Positions 1 through 8,424 of a DNA stretch of 64,000 bases are shown piece after piece; positions within the stretch are counted from its first letter, which is position 1, and each line of letters starts with the position of its first letter. Under the pieces are notes generated by a model that saw nothing but the letters and a program-made list of their open reading frames with translations, ran no database searches and had not been told where the DNA came from. Source of the stretch: Lachnospiraceae bacterium (GTDB lineage: Bacteria > Bacillota > Clostridia > Lachnospirales > Lachnospiraceae); contig JAFRXH010000088.1 in assembly GCA_017437785.1 (NCBI GenBank), positions 36,003 through 100,002 on the forward strand. Direction: 5' to 3'. A program made the position numbers and the translations under genes.

Positions 1-143
1 AGGCGGCCGAATGCGGTCACCGCTCGTTTGTCATGATGGCCGGAGCGCTTGAAGGAAAAAGCCTTGAGACTGAGTGTCTTTCGCATCAGGATGTTACCGG
101 AGTAGGATACGGGATATGTACCTATAAAGTAGTAGAAGAATGA
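1..143 (+). CDS. LigB-like class III extradiol dioxygenase/MEMO-type protein, C-terminal end (partial)
   Basis: The reading frame is open from base 3 to the TGA at 141-143 and gives 46 residues containing GHRSFVMMAGALEG and a closing TGVGYGICTY. These match, from memory, the end of the LigB/MEMO-like domain of AmmeMemoRadiSam proteins. The 5' part lies outside the window. The next gene encodes the AMMECR1 domain, to which this domain is often fused in Clostridia. Here a stop codon, a 12-base gap and an AGGAGG ribosome binding site separate the two. Substrate and reaction of this family are not settled. Confidence 0.7.
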   Translation, partial: AAECGHRSFVMMAGALEGKSLETECLSHQDVTGVGYGICTYKVVEE

Positions 144-155
144 AGGAGGGATTCT

Positions 156-728
156 ATGGATCCATCGGCTGTGCATAATGATATCTATGTCCGCCTTGCG
201 CGCAGATCGCTTGAGAGCTTTATACTTGAAGGCAGAAAGATCAGCTGGGAAGAAGTAAGGGATGAGCTGCTTGCGCAAGAGACTGATAAGAAAGCGGCAG
301 AAGAAGGGCTGTGCGGCAGGCGCGCAGGAGCGTTTGTTTCCATACATGAGTACGGGATGCTGCGCGGTTGCATAGGCACTATCGGCCCGGTGTGCGACAG
401 CCTTGCCAAAGAGATAATCGAAAATGCGATCAGTGCATCCACGCGGGATCCCCGTTTTGATCCCATAGAGGCTCCGGAGCTTGATAAGCTTAAAATAAGC
501 GTGGATGTTTTAGGAGATACAGAGGATATAGATTCGGAAGAACAGCTGGATGTTAAGCGCTACGGCGTGATCGTCACCAAAGGGTACAGAAGGGGGCTTT
601 TGCTGCCTAATCTGGACGGGGTGGACACGATAGCGCAGCAGGTGTCGATCGCGAAGCAGAAAGCGGGCTTAAGAGCCGATGAAGAGGGCTGCATGCTCCA
701 GCGTTTTGAGGTGGTGCGGCACTATTAA
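156..728 (+). CDS. amrA: AMMECR1 domain protein (AmmeMemoRadiSam system protein A type)
   Basis: A 190-residue protein consisting of one AMMECR1 domain. The family hallmark LRGCIGT is at about residues 68-75, followed by the acidic/aromatic stretch RDPRFDPI and a C-terminal GLLLPNLDGVDT. The ATG is preceded by AAGGAGGG at good spacing. AMMECR1 proteins co-occur with a LigB/MEMO-like partner (the gene just upstream) and a radical SAM protein (not in this window). The role is undefined; a link to modification chemistry is proposed for the three-gene set. What is seen is the domain and the neighbour; function is only inferred from co-occurrence. Confidence 0.85.
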   Translation: MDPSAVHNDIYVRLARRSLESFILEGRKISWEEVRDELLAQETDKKAAEEGLCGRRAGAFVSIHEYGMLRGCIGTIGPVCDSLAKEIIENAISASTRDPRFDPIEAPELDKLKISVDVLGDTEDIDSEEQLDVKRYGVIVTKGYRRGLLLPNLDGVDTIAQQVSIAKQKAGLRADEEGCMLQRFEVVRHY

Positions 729-736
729 AAAAGCAC

Positions 737-765
737 TTGCATAATAAGTGGATAATTTGTAAAAT
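737..765 (+). promoter_or_regulatory. Candidate sigma-A promoter for the purMND operon
   Basis: TTGCAT (737-742), 17-base spacer, TAAAAT (760-765). The predicted start point falls at about 772, so the hairpin at 770-795 would sit at the very 5' end of the purM transcript. Confidence 0.45.
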
Positions 766-769
766 AAGG

Positions 770-803
770 AACTGTGTGGGCAACTCCACACAGTTGTTTA
801 TTT
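770..803 (+). terminator. Hairpin after the AMMECR1 gene, probable terminator
   Basis: Perfect 10-bp stem, left arm 770-779 and right arm 786-795, loop GCAACT, followed by GTTTATTT. The T tract is interrupted, so termination is likely but not strong. It also overlaps the predicted purM transcription start. Confidence 0.55.
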
Positions 804-840
804 AACATCACCAAGTATAAAAGGTCAGGAGGCCCGTAAT

Positions 841-1866
841 ATGGATTATAAGAAAGCAGGAGTAGACATTGAAGCCGGCTATCGTTCGGTGGAACTGATG
901 AAGCAGTATGTGGCAAAGACTATGCGGCCCGAAGTGCTTGGGGGCATCGGAGGATTCTCCGGGGCATTTTCTTTAAATGCCATAAAGAGCATGGATGAGC
1001 CTACACTGGTATCCGGTACGGACGGCGTGGGAACAAAGATCAAGCTTGCTTTTCTTCTGGATAAGCATGACAGCGTGGGTATCGACTGCGTTGCGATGTG
1101 TGTTAACGATATAGCCTGTGCGGGTGCCGAGCCTTTGTTCTTCCTGGATTATATTGCCTGTGGAAAGAACATACCGGAAAAGATCGCCATGATAGTAAAG
1201 GGCGTGGCAGAAGGCTGCGAACAGGCGGGCTGTGCTCTTATCGGCGGCGAGACCGCAGAGCATCCGGATCTTATGCCGGAGGAGGAATATGATCTGGCAG
1301 GATTTGCAGTCGGACTGGTAGATAAGAAGGATCTTATCGACGGCAGCAGTATCAAGCCCGGCGATACTCTTATAGGTATAGCATCCAGCGGTGTTCATTC
1401 AAACGGATTTTCACTTGTTAGAAAGGTATTCCCCATGAACAGTGATGCACTCATCCGTTACAATAATGAGCTGGGCAAGTCACTGGGCGATGCGCTGCTC
1501 ACACCTACACGCATCTATGTAAAGGCACTTAAAGCCGTAAAAGATGCAGGCGTAAAGATCAAAGGCTGCAGCCATATCACAGGCGGCGGTTTTTATGAGA
1601 ACATCCCCAGGATGTTCCCGGATGGTATAGGAGCAAAGATAGAAAAGAACAGCTATGAGCTGCCCGTTATATTTAAGCTCCTTCAGAAGACCGGCGATAT
1701 CGACTGGCATGTAATGTACAATACCTACAATATGGGTGTGGGTATGGTTCTGGCGGTTGATAAGAATGATGTGGACAAATGTATCGCAGCCCTGAAGGCA
1801 GCCGGAGAGGAAGCCTTTGTGATAGGCGAGACTGTAGCAGGAGAAAAGGAAGCAGTATTATGCTAA
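841..1866 (+). CDS. purM: Phosphoribosylformylglycinamidine cyclo-ligase (AIR synthetase)
   Basis: 341 residues, the normal length of PurM. It closes formylglycinamidine ribonucleotide to 5-aminoimidazole ribonucleotide using ATP, step five of purine synthesis. Visible family motifs are GTDGVGTKIKLA (about 59-70), GGETAEHPDLM (about 135-146) and GGGFYENIPRMFP near residue 249. A strong CAGGAGG site precedes the ATG. The gene overlaps purN by seven bases (ATGCTAA), and purD follows, so the three form an operon of consecutive or near-consecutive purine steps. Confidence 0.97.
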   Translation: MDYKKAGVDIEAGYRSVELMKQYVAKTMRPEVLGGIGGFSGAFSLNAIKSMDEPTLVSGTDGVGTKIKLAFLLDKHDSVGIDCVAMCVNDIACAGAEPLFFLDYIACGKNIPEKIAMIVKGVAEGCEQAGCALIGGETAEHPDLMPEEEYDLAGFAVGLVDKKDLIDGSSIKPGDTLIGIASSGVHSNGFSLVRKVFPMNSDALIRYNNELGKSLGDALLTPTRIYVKALKAVKDAGVKIKGCSHITGGGFYENIPRMFPDGIGAKIEKNSYELPVIFKLLQKTGDIDWHVMYNTYNMGVGMVLAVDKNDVDKCIAALKAAGEEAFVIGETVAGEKEAVLC

Positions 1867-2462
1867 GGATAGCGGTATTGGTAAGTGGCGGCGGTACTAA
1901 CCTGCAGGCCATTATAGACAGCATTGCGGATGGCAGGATAAAAGATACACAGATCGTAAAGGTGATATCCAATAAGGCTGATGCATATGCGCTCAAGAGG
2001 GCTGAAGAGAATGGGATAGCTTCGGAGGCTGTGGTCAGAAAGGATTTCCTTGATAAGGAAGCTTTTCATGAGGCACTGATCCGTGCAGTGGATGAAGCAC
2101 AGCCTGATCTTGTTGTGCTGGCAGGCTTTTTGGTGGTATTACCGCTTAAGATGATCGAAAAGTACAGGGGAAGGATCATTAATATACATCCTTCGCTTAT
2201 CCCTTCATTCTGCGGCAATGGTTTCTATGGCCTTAAGGTTCATGAAGCTGCCCTGGCCAGGGGAGTAAAGGTGACGGGAGCCACCGTACATTTTGTGGAT
2301 GAGGGAACGGACACGGGCCCTATCATCGCGCAGAAAGCTGTTGAAGTGCAGGAAGGCGATACTGCCGAAATCCTGCAGAAACGTGTCATGGAGCAGGCAG
2401 AGTGGATAATCCTTCCGGGGGTCATCAATGATATAGCCTGCGGGAAGATCCAGTTAAAGTAG
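1860..2462 (+). CDS. purN: Phosphoribosylglycinamide formyltransferase (GAR transformylase)
   Basis: 200 residues from the ATG at 1860, which overlaps the purM stop; an in-frame ATG further upstream lies inside purM and is rejected. The enzyme transfers a formyl group from 10-formyl-tetrahydrofolate to glycinamide ribonucleotide. GGGTNLQAI near the N-terminus binds the phosphate, NIHPSLIPSF carries the catalytic asparagine and histidine, and HFVDEGTDTGPII carries the catalytic aspartate. Length and motif order are those of bacterial PurN. Overlap with purM suggests translational coupling. Confidence 0.97.
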   Translation: MLRIAVLVSGGGTNLQAIIDSIADGRIKDTQIVKVISNKADAYALKRAEENGIASEAVVRKDFLDKEAFHEALIRAVDEAQPDLVVLAGFLVVLPLKMIEKYRGRIINIHPSLIPSFCGNGFYGLKVHEAALARGVKVTGATVHFVDEGTDTGPIIAQKAVEVQEGDTAEILQKRVMEQAEWIILPGVINDIACGKIQLK

Positions 2463-2481
2463 TATTTTTCGGAGGAGAAAG

Positions 2482-3756
2482 ATGAGAGTACTTATAGTAG
2501 GCGGAGGCGGCAGGGAGCATGCCATAGCGGCATCCGTTGTAAAGAGCAAAAAGTGCGATAAGCTTTTCTGTGCGCCGGGAAATGCGGGCATAGCAGCATT
2601 GGCTGAATGTGTTCCCATCGGTGTGATGGAGTTTGATAAGCTTAAGGAATTTGCTGTAAAAGAAAACATCGATTTTGTTATAGTGGCACCGGACGATCCG
2701 CTGGCAGCGGGACTGGTGGACGTGTTTGAGGAAGCGGGTATAAAGGCTTTCGGACCCCGTAAGAATGCGGCTATCCTTGAAGGCAGCAAAGCTTTTTCCA
2801 AGGATCTGATGAAAAAGTATGATATACCCACTGCTGAATATGAGAATTTTGATGATGCGGCTGCAGCGCTTGAATATCTTAAGAATGTGCAGTATCCCAT
2901 TGTTTTAAAGGCGGACGGACTGGCACTTGGAAAAGGCGTGCTGATCTGCATGAATGCCGATGAAGCGGTGGCCGGCGTTAAGGAGATAATGGAAGACAAG
3001 AAGTTCGGCAACGCCGGAAACCGTATGGTCATAGAGCAGTTTATGACCGGGCGCGAAGTATCCGTGCTGACCTTCACCGACGGCAGGACCATAAGGGTTA
3101 TGGCCAGTGCACAGGATCACAAGAGGGCTAAGGATAATGATGAAGGTCTCAATACCGGCGGTATGGGAACTTTTTCACCCAGTCCTTTTTATACCGATGA
3201 AGTGCATGATTTCTGCATGAAGAATATATACCAGCCCACCGTGGACGCGATGGCGAAGGAAGGGCGTACCTTTAAGGGAGTCATCTTCTTCGGGCTGATG
3301 CTTACACCTCAGGGACCTAAGGTGCTTGAGTACAATGCACGTTTCGGCGATCCCGAGGCACAGGTTGTACTGCCCCGTATGGAAAACGATCTGCTCGAAG
3401 TGATGGAAGCCTGCGTGGACGGTACGCTTGATAAGATAGAGCTTTCTTTTAAGAAAGATGCGGCAGTATGTGTGGTACTGGCTTCTGACGGTTATCCTTT
3501 GAGCTATGAAAAGGGCAAGGTTATCAGCGGACTTGATAAGTTTGACGGTAAGGAGGACTATTTCTGCTTCCATGCCGGGACCAAATTTTCCGATGACAAA
3601 AAGGTACTTACCAACGGCGGAAGGGTACTGGGTATTACCGCACTGGGCAGTGACCTTAAGGAAGCACGCAGGAAGGCTTATGAGGCAACCGAATGGGTCG
3701 TATTTGATAACAAATACTTGCGCCATGACATCGGTAAAGCTATAGATGATGTATAA
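2482..3756 (+). CDS. purD: Phosphoribosylamine-glycine ligase (GAR synthetase)
   Basis: 424 residues, typical of PurD. It joins glycine to 5-phosphoribosylamine with ATP, the second step of purine synthesis. The N-terminal GGGGREHA loop, the ATP-grasp segment KADGLALGKGV (about 142-152) and NARFGDPEAQVVLPR (about 288-302) are all present. The ATG follows GGAGGAGAAAG. It is the last gene of the purM-purN-purD operon; no convincing terminator was seen before the next promoter. Confidence 0.97.
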   Translation: MRVLIVGGGGREHAIAASVVKSKKCDKLFCAPGNAGIAALAECVPIGVMEFDKLKEFAVKENIDFVIVAPDDPLAAGLVDVFEEAGIKAFGPRKNAAILEGSKAFSKDLMKKYDIPTAEYENFDDAAAALEYLKNVQYPIVLKADGLALGKGVLICMNADEAVAGVKEIMEDKKFGNAGNRMVIEQFMTGREVSVLTFTDGRTIRVMASAQDHKRAKDNDEGLNTGGMGTFSPSPFYTDEVHDFCMKNIYQPTVDAMAKEGRTFKGVIFFGLMLTPQGPKVLEYNARFGDPEAQVVLPRMENDLLEVMEACVDGTLDKIELSFKKDAAVCVVLASDGYPLSYEKGKVISGLDKFDGKEDYFCFHAGTKFSDDKKVLTNGGRVLGITALGSDLKEARRKAYEATEWVVFDNKYLRHDIGKAIDDV

Positions 3757-3764
3757 AAAGGGAC

Positions 3765-3793
3765 TTGAAGTTTACATAATGATATTATATAAT
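3765..3793 (+). promoter_or_regulatory. Candidate sigma-A promoter of the SH3-domain membrane protein
   Basis: TTGAAG (3765-3770), 17-base spacer, TATAAT (3788-3793). It lies 48 bases before the ATG of the following gene and suggests that gene is a separate unit from purMND. Confidence 0.6.
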
Positions 3794-3841
3794 TATCTGC
3801 TGAAGGGCGGATGAGCCAATATTTAGGAAAGGGATGGAAAG

Positions 3842-5041
3842 ATGGAGAAGAGGAAGACTAGTTATTTTGGCAGGTATGGCCTTGCATTCATCATGGTTGC
3901 AGTATTGTTTTTCTGCATGCAGCTTATGGTACATGCAACGGACGAGGAAGGACAAGGAACGGCAACCGTAAAGGCCGGAAAGCAGAATGTAAATGTTCGT
4001 GCTACCGCAGTTGACGGCGGAAGCGTAGCTCATGTTACCGGAGGCGACAGCTTTACTGTTCTGGGCTCGGTTGAAGGAAGTGACGGATATAAATGGTACG
4101 AGATCAGCGGTACCGCAGGTGGTACCAATATCCACGGATATATCCGTGAGGATATGGTTGATGTGACTGAAGCGGCACCCGCGGATGACGGAGAAGCTGA
4201 GGCAGATAACGGCGGTGATGCGCCCACACCATCCGATGGCGGCGGAGACCAGACACCGGAGACACCAAGCACCATGGGAAGCATACTGGCTATGGATCCT
4301 CCTGTAGGAGAGGACGGTTCGGTTCAGGCTCCCACATTACCCGCAGGATTTGCAGAGACAAGGATCAAAGTCGGCGATCGCGAAGTACAGGCATGGGAGA
4401 AGGATGATACCTTCTATATCTTTTATGCAAATTCACCTTCCGGAAATGTAGGATGGTTTTTATACGACCAGGCTGAAGGCAGATGGATACGTTACACAGA
4501 CTTCCTGGTAGATAACGGCGGCGCAGCTGCAGAACCCAAGGCTGCAGGCGGAGCAAGCAAAGGCGTAGTGATAGCTCTTATAATTGTTGTTGTGGTACTG
4601 GCACTTGTTTGTGCATTCATGGCTTACAAGCTTTTTGCAGGCAAGGATTACGATGATGACGATGATGAGGATTATCGTCCCCGCAGACAGGTAAATACCC
4701 GTCCTGCAGCACCCCAGGCAGGCTCGCAGTCCGGACGCCCCGTGCAGTCCAGACCTCAGGGACAGAGACAGCCCGGTGCAGGTAATGTACAGAGACCTGC
4801 CGGAACCAGACCCGCCGGAACCAGACCCGCAGGAGCACCTGCCGGAAGCAGACCTGCAGGAGCAAGACCCGCTGGAGCACCCGGTGCAAGACCCGCAGGA
4901 GCAAGACCTGCAGGTGCGCAGCAGCCGGTGAGACGTCAGAGCCAGCCGGGAGCACCGGTACGCCGTGCACCCCAGGGCAGCGGCGCCGTGAGACCTCAGG
5001 CAAGACAGAGCAGACCAGTTGATGACGACGATGATGAATAA
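3842..5041 (+). CDS. Membrane-anchored bacterial SH3-type protein with Arg-Pro-Ala-Gly repeat tail
   Basis: 399 residues. Order of parts: a hydrophobic signal/anchor (about 11-31), a bacterial SH3-like domain (about 41-108, with NVNVRATA and WYEISG), an acidic Gly/Pro linker, a small globular part ending near residue 225, a strong membrane helix (about 239-262), an acidic DDDDDED patch, and a low-complexity tail in which RPAG/RPAGA recurs about nine times before a final DDDDDE. SH3b domains often bind peptidoglycan, so an outside SH3b and an inside basic tail is the likely topology. I do not recognise a named family for the whole protein. The repeat tail is GC-rich and may vary in length between strains. 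Confidence 0.7.
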   Translation: MEKRKTSYFGRYGLAFIMVAVLFFCMQLMVHATDEEGQGTATVKAGKQNVNVRATAVDGGSVAHVTGGDSFTVLGSVEGSDGYKWYEISGTAGGTNIHGYIREDMVDVTEAAPADDGEAEADNGGDAPTPSDGGGDQTPETPSTMGSILAMDPPVGEDGSVQAPTLPAGFAETRIKVGDREVQAWEKDDTFYIFYANSPSGNVGWFLYDQAEGRWIRYTDFLVDNGGAAAEPKAAGGASKGVVIALIIVVVVLALVCAFMAYKLFAGKDYDDDDDEDYRPRRQVNTRPAAPQAGSQSGRPVQSRPQGQRQPGAGNVQRPAGTRPAGTRPAGAPAGSRPAGARPAGAPGARPAGARPAGAQQPVRRQSQPGAPVRRAPQGSGAVRPQARQSRPVDDDDDE

Positions 5042-5050
5042 AAAATCAGC

Positions 5051-5079
5051 TTGACAGATAACTCTCCCGGTGTTATACT
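5051..5079 (+). promoter_or_regulatory. Near-consensus sigma-A promoter of the GntR-clpC operon, overlapping a terminator
   Basis: TTGACA (5051-5056), exactly 17 bases, TATACT (5074-5079). The -10 box lies in the left arm and loop of the terminator hairpin of the preceding gene. The predicted start (about 5086) falls in the right arm, so the new transcript lacks the left arm and cannot form the hairpin. Confidence 0.75.
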
Positions 5080-5104
5080 ATGATTATAACACCGGGCTTT
5101 TTTT
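5066..5104 (+). terminator. Rho-independent terminator of the SH3-domain gene
   Basis: Perfect 12-bp stem: left arm 5066-5077 (CCCGGTGTTATA), seven-base loop 5078-5084, right arm 5085-5096, then C and a T7 run (5098-5104). The same dyad could serve as an operator for the GntR regulator encoded next, because YtrA-type regulators bind GT..AC dyads; that is inference. Confidence 0.9.
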
Positions 5105-5126
5105 AAGCTTGTTTCGGAGGAAGGTA

Positions 5127-5513
5127 ATGACAACGGAAGGTTTTAAGATCGCTATAGATTTTGACAGTGAAGAAGCATTATATATGCAGGTTAAAAACCA
5201 GATAATCACCCAGATCGCCATGGGCAGATTAAAGAAGGGGGATTCGCTCCCTTCGGTAAGGCAGCTGGCAGGCGATATCGGTATAAATATGCATACGGTA
5301 AACAAGGCATATTCCCTGTTACGCCAGGAGGGATATCTTAAGATAGACCGACGCAGCGGCGCCAGGGTGGAGGTGGAATACAGACAGGGCAGTGACGATA
5401 AAGAGATAAGTGAGGATCTTGGACTTCTGGTTGCCAGGGCACGCTGCAAAGGGATCTCTGCAGAGACGCTGCACAGACTGATAGATGAGCAGTACAATAA
5501 AGGTGAAGCATAA
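5127..5513 (+). CDS. GntR-family transcriptional regulator, YtrA-like subfamily
   Basis: 128 residues from the ATG at 5127, which follows CGGAGGAAGG; an in-frame ATG at 5070 lies inside the terminator and is rejected. The N-terminal winged helix-turn-helix is clear: LYMQVKNQIITQI, then GDSLPSVRQLA, then NMHTVNKAYSLLRQEGY. After it comes only a short helical C-terminus (about 50 residues) and no ligand-binding domain, as in the YtrA group. It ends two bases before clpC, in the place where many Firmicutes carry ctsR-mcsA-mcsB. Autoregulation and control of clpC are plausible but unproven. Confidence 0.85.
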   Translation: MTTEGFKIAIDFDSEEALYMQVKNQIITQIAMGRLKKGDSLPSVRQLAGDIGINMHTVNKAYSLLRQEGYLKIDRRSGARVEVEYRQGSDDKEISEDLGLLVARARCKGISAETLHRLIDEQYNKGEA

Positions 5514-5515
5514 AA

Positions 5516-7987
5516 ATGCCTGAAGGATTTACAGCAAAAGCTAACAGTGCGCTGGAACATGCGGATATGGTATCAAAAGAGATGCGCTCCGCATATGTAG
5601 GTACGGAACACATTCTGGTCGGTATAATGCGTGAAGGCACGGGTGTGGGAGCGGCTATACTCAAAGAAAGCAGGATATATGAGAGCCGCATTATGGACCT
5701 GATGCGTGAGATAATATCACCTGCAGGTGGCAGCACCACTCTTCTTAAAGAGCGGCACGAGTATTCGGCCAAGGCGCTGGAAGTACTGCGCAGGGCACCG
5801 CAGATAGCAAAAGAAACGGGAGCGGAAGAAGCTGGGACAGAGCATCTGTTACTGGCGTTTTTTGCTGTTTCGGATTGTGTGGCATTAAGGCTTTTGAGCG
5901 CATGCAGTCTTGACATCAACCGGTTTTACAAAGATGTTATCCGTTATATGGGTAATGACTGCGCGGCATATGTAAAGAAAGCCTTAAAGGCGGGAAGCCG
6001 CAGGGGAGCGAAGGCAGAAAATACCGAAATGCTTTCGCAGTTTGGCAAGGACTTAACGGCTCTTGCGGCTGAAGGAAAGCTTGATCCGGTGATCGGGCGT
6101 GCCGAAGAAATACAGCGTGTTATTCAGATCTTAAGCCGCAGGACAAAGAACAATCCCTGCCTGGTAGGTGAGCCCGGAGTGGGAAAGACTGCCATAGTAG
6201 AGGGTATAGCCAATGCGATAGCTGCAGGTGAAGTACCGGATACTGTTAAGAATAAACGCCTTATAACCATGGATCTTTCGGGCATGGTGGCAGGCAACCG
6301 GTACAGAGGTGAGTTTGAGGAAAGACTCAAACGCCTTATGAATGAGGTTATCGAGAGCGGAGATGTTATTCTCTTTCTCGATGAGATACATACTGTTATA
6401 GGAGCGGGCGGTGCGGAAGGTTCGATCGACGCATCAAATATATTAAAGCCGGCTCTGGCGCGTGGGGAGATACATCTTATCGGTGCTACCACGGTAGCCG
6501 AATACCGTAAGTATTTTTCGAAGGATGCTGCGCTTGAGAGACGTTTCCAGCCGGTAAATGTAGAAGAACCGGGTATAGAGGAAGCCATAGAGATCTTAAA
6601 AGGCGTCGCCCCCAAATATGAGGAACATCACGGGATCACGATATTACCTGAGGCGATCGAAGCTGCGGTACGTTTATCCGAGCGTTATATCAACGACCGC
6701 TTCCTTCCCGATAAGGCGATAGATCTGATCGATGAAGCTGCATCCGCAAAGAAGATACGCGGTATGACGGTACCTGAGAAGGTATTACAGCTTCAGGAAG
6801 AAATAGAAAAAAAAGAAGACCAGATAGAGCGGTCCATAAAGATAGAGGCCTTTCTGCAGGCAGGCGAACTGAGAGCCGTTCAGAAACAGCTTAAGAAAAA
6901 GCTTGAAAAGGCTATGGCAGATGCGCAGCGCAGGAATAAAGGCAGGACCGATACCGTTGATGAAAATGATATAGCGGAGGCTGTAAGCCTCTGGACCAAG
7001 ATACCGCTTAAGAAGCTTGCGGAGAAAGAGAGTGTCAGACTTCTTAAGCTGGAGGAACAGCTGCATAAGCGTGTGGTGGGACAGGATGAAGCGGTTACTG
7101 CCGTATCACGTGCCATACGCCGTGGAAGGGTGGGGCTTCAGGATCCCAAGCGCCCGATAGGTTCCTTCCTTTTCCTTGGCCCTACGGGTGTGGGTAAGAC
7201 AGAGCTGTCAAAGGCACTGGCCGAGCTTGTATTCGGATCGGAGAGCGCTCTTATAAGAGTAGACATGTCCGAATACATGGAACAGCATTCGGTTTCGAAG
7301 ATGATAGGTTCGCCTCCGGGCTATGTGGGCTACGAAGAAGGCGGCCAGCTGTCGGAGAAGGTGAGACGCAATCCATATTCGGTCGTACTGTTTGACGAGA
7401 TAGAAAAGGCACACCCGGATGTGTTCAACATCCTGCTGCAGGTTCTTGACGACGGGCATATAACCGATGCCCAGGGCAGGAAGGTATCGTTTAAAAATAC
7501 GATACTGATAATGACCAGCAATGCCGGAGCCCAGCGCATAATATCTCCGAAGAATCTGGGATTTACGGCGCGCAGCGATGAAAAGAAAGATTATGAACAC
7601 ATGCGCGAGGGCGTAATGGATGAGGTGAGGCGCATATTTAAGCCGGAGTTCATCAACCGTATCGATGAGATACAGGTATTCCATCCTCTGGGAAAGGCAG
7701 ATCTTAAGCGTGTGATCGGCATACTTTCAAAAGATCTGGCCAGACGGTGCAAGGATCAGATGGACATAAAGCTGAATATCAGCCAGAGCCTTAAGGATTA
7801 CCTTGTAGAGGAACATACGGATCTTAAAATGGGAGCGAGACCCCTTAAGAGAGCGATACAGACCCAGCTGGAGGATCCGCTGGCGGAAGAGCTCTTAGCC
7901 GGAAAGGTGCATCCGGGAGACGAGATCAACGCCGTAAGGAAAGACGGCAGCACCGTGTTTATCAGAAAGAACAAAGACACAAAGTAA
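5516..7987 (+). CDS. clpC: ATP-dependent Clp protease ATP-binding subunit ClpC
   Basis: 823 residues, close to ClpC of Bacillus (about 810). Parts in order: a Clp N-domain with two repeats (1-145), AAA+ module 1 with Walker A GEPGVGKT at 218-225, a short coiled-coil M-domain (about 415-480), AAA+ module 2 with Walker A GPTGVGKT at 555-562, and a ClpP-docking loop LGF at 681-683. It unfolds substrates and feeds them to ClpP, in the cytoplasm. The ATG lies two bases after the GntR stop, with AAAGGTGA as ribosome binding site. The usual adaptor/kinase genes mcsA and mcsB are absent from this operon. Confidence 0.96.
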   Translation: MPEGFTAKANSALEHADMVSKEMRSAYVGTEHILVGIMREGTGVGAAILKESRIYESRIMDLMREIISPAGGSTTLLKERHEYSAKALEVLRRAPQIAKETGAEEAGTEHLLLAFFAVSDCVALRLLSACSLDINRFYKDVIRYMGNDCAAYVKKALKAGSRRGAKAENTEMLSQFGKDLTALAAEGKLDPVIGRAEEIQRVIQILSRRTKNNPCLVGEPGVGKTAIVEGIANAIAAGEVPDTVKNKRLITMDLSGMVAGNRYRGEFEERLKRLMNEVIESGDVILFLDEIHTVIGAGGAEGSIDASNILKPALARGEIHLIGATTVAEYRKYFSKDAALERRFQPVNVEEPGIEEAIEILKGVAPKYEEHHGITILPEAIEAAVRLSERYINDRFLPDKAIDLIDEAASAKKIRGMTVPEKVLQLQEEIEKKEDQIERSIKIEAFLQAGELRAVQKQLKKKLEKAMADAQRRNKGRTDTVDENDIAEAVSLWTKIPLKKLAEKESVRLLKLEEQLHKRVVGQDEAVTAVSRAIRRGRVGLQDPKRPIGSFLFLGPTGVGKTELSKALAELVFGSESALIRVDMSEYMEQHSVSKMIGSPPGYVGYEEGGQLSEKVRRNPYSVVLFDEIEKAHPDVFNILLQVLDDGHITDAQGRKVSFKNTILIMTSNAGAQRIISPKNLGFTARSDEKKDYEHMREGVMDEVRRIFKPEFINRIDEIQVFHPLGKADLKRVIGILSKDLARRCKDQMDIKLNISQSLKDYLVEEHTDLKMGARPLKRAIQTQLEDPLAEELLAGKVHPGDEINAVRKDGSTVFIRKNKDTK

Positions 7988-8010
7988 AAATATAAACGGA
8001 GGATAGTGAC

Positions 8011-8424
8011 ATGTCTGTAGTAAAGGAATTACTGCGTTCGGAAAAAGACGGCAGCATAAGCTTCGGCGATTACAGTTTAAGTGAAAAATCAAAGCTTGAA
8101 GACTTTAAGCATGCAGGAGATCTTTTAAAAGTCAAGACTTTTAAGGAGATCACCAGACTTGAGAAGAACGGAAGCTTCTTGTATGAGTCTGTTCCCGGTA
8201 CATCTGTAGAGAATTTTGTAGAGACCGCTGACGGTATCAGCTTTACCGTAGAAGGTCCCGAAGATGCAATGATCACCGTGGGTCTGGCTGAGGATTCCGA
8301 ATATGACGTGAAGGTAGGCGGAGCCGACAGTGGCCGCATGAAGACCAATCTGGGCGGAAAGCTGGCTATGAGCGTTGAGCTTGCCGGGGCAGGTGCCGTT
8401 AAGGTAGAGATAAAGAAGAGCTGA
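8011..8424 (+). CDS. Conserved small protein between clpC and radA, function unknown
   Basis: 137 residues, acidic, no signal peptide and no membrane helix. The N-terminal half has the pattern LLRSEKDGSISFGDYSLSEK and TFKEITRLEKNGSFLYES; the C-terminal half is a beta-rich stretch ending in VKVEIKKS. I recall similar proteins in Lachnospiraceae that are sometimes labelled endosialidase without evidence; I do not accept that name. CGGAGGA precedes the ATG. Its stop shares one base with the radA start (TGATG), so it is cotranscribed and probably coupled with radA. Confidence 0.75.
   Translation: MSVVKELLRSEKDGSISFGDYSLSEKSKLEDFKHAGDLLKVKTFKEITRLEKNGSFLYESVPGTSVENFVETADGISFTVEGPEDAMITVGLAEDSEYDVKVGGADSGRMKTNLGGKLAMSVELAGAGAVKVEIKKS

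Noticed and set aside
5070-5126. Longer start for the GntR regulator at 5070
   Set aside because: That ATG lies inside the terminator and -10 box, upstream of the probable transcript start; 5127 has a proper ribosome site.
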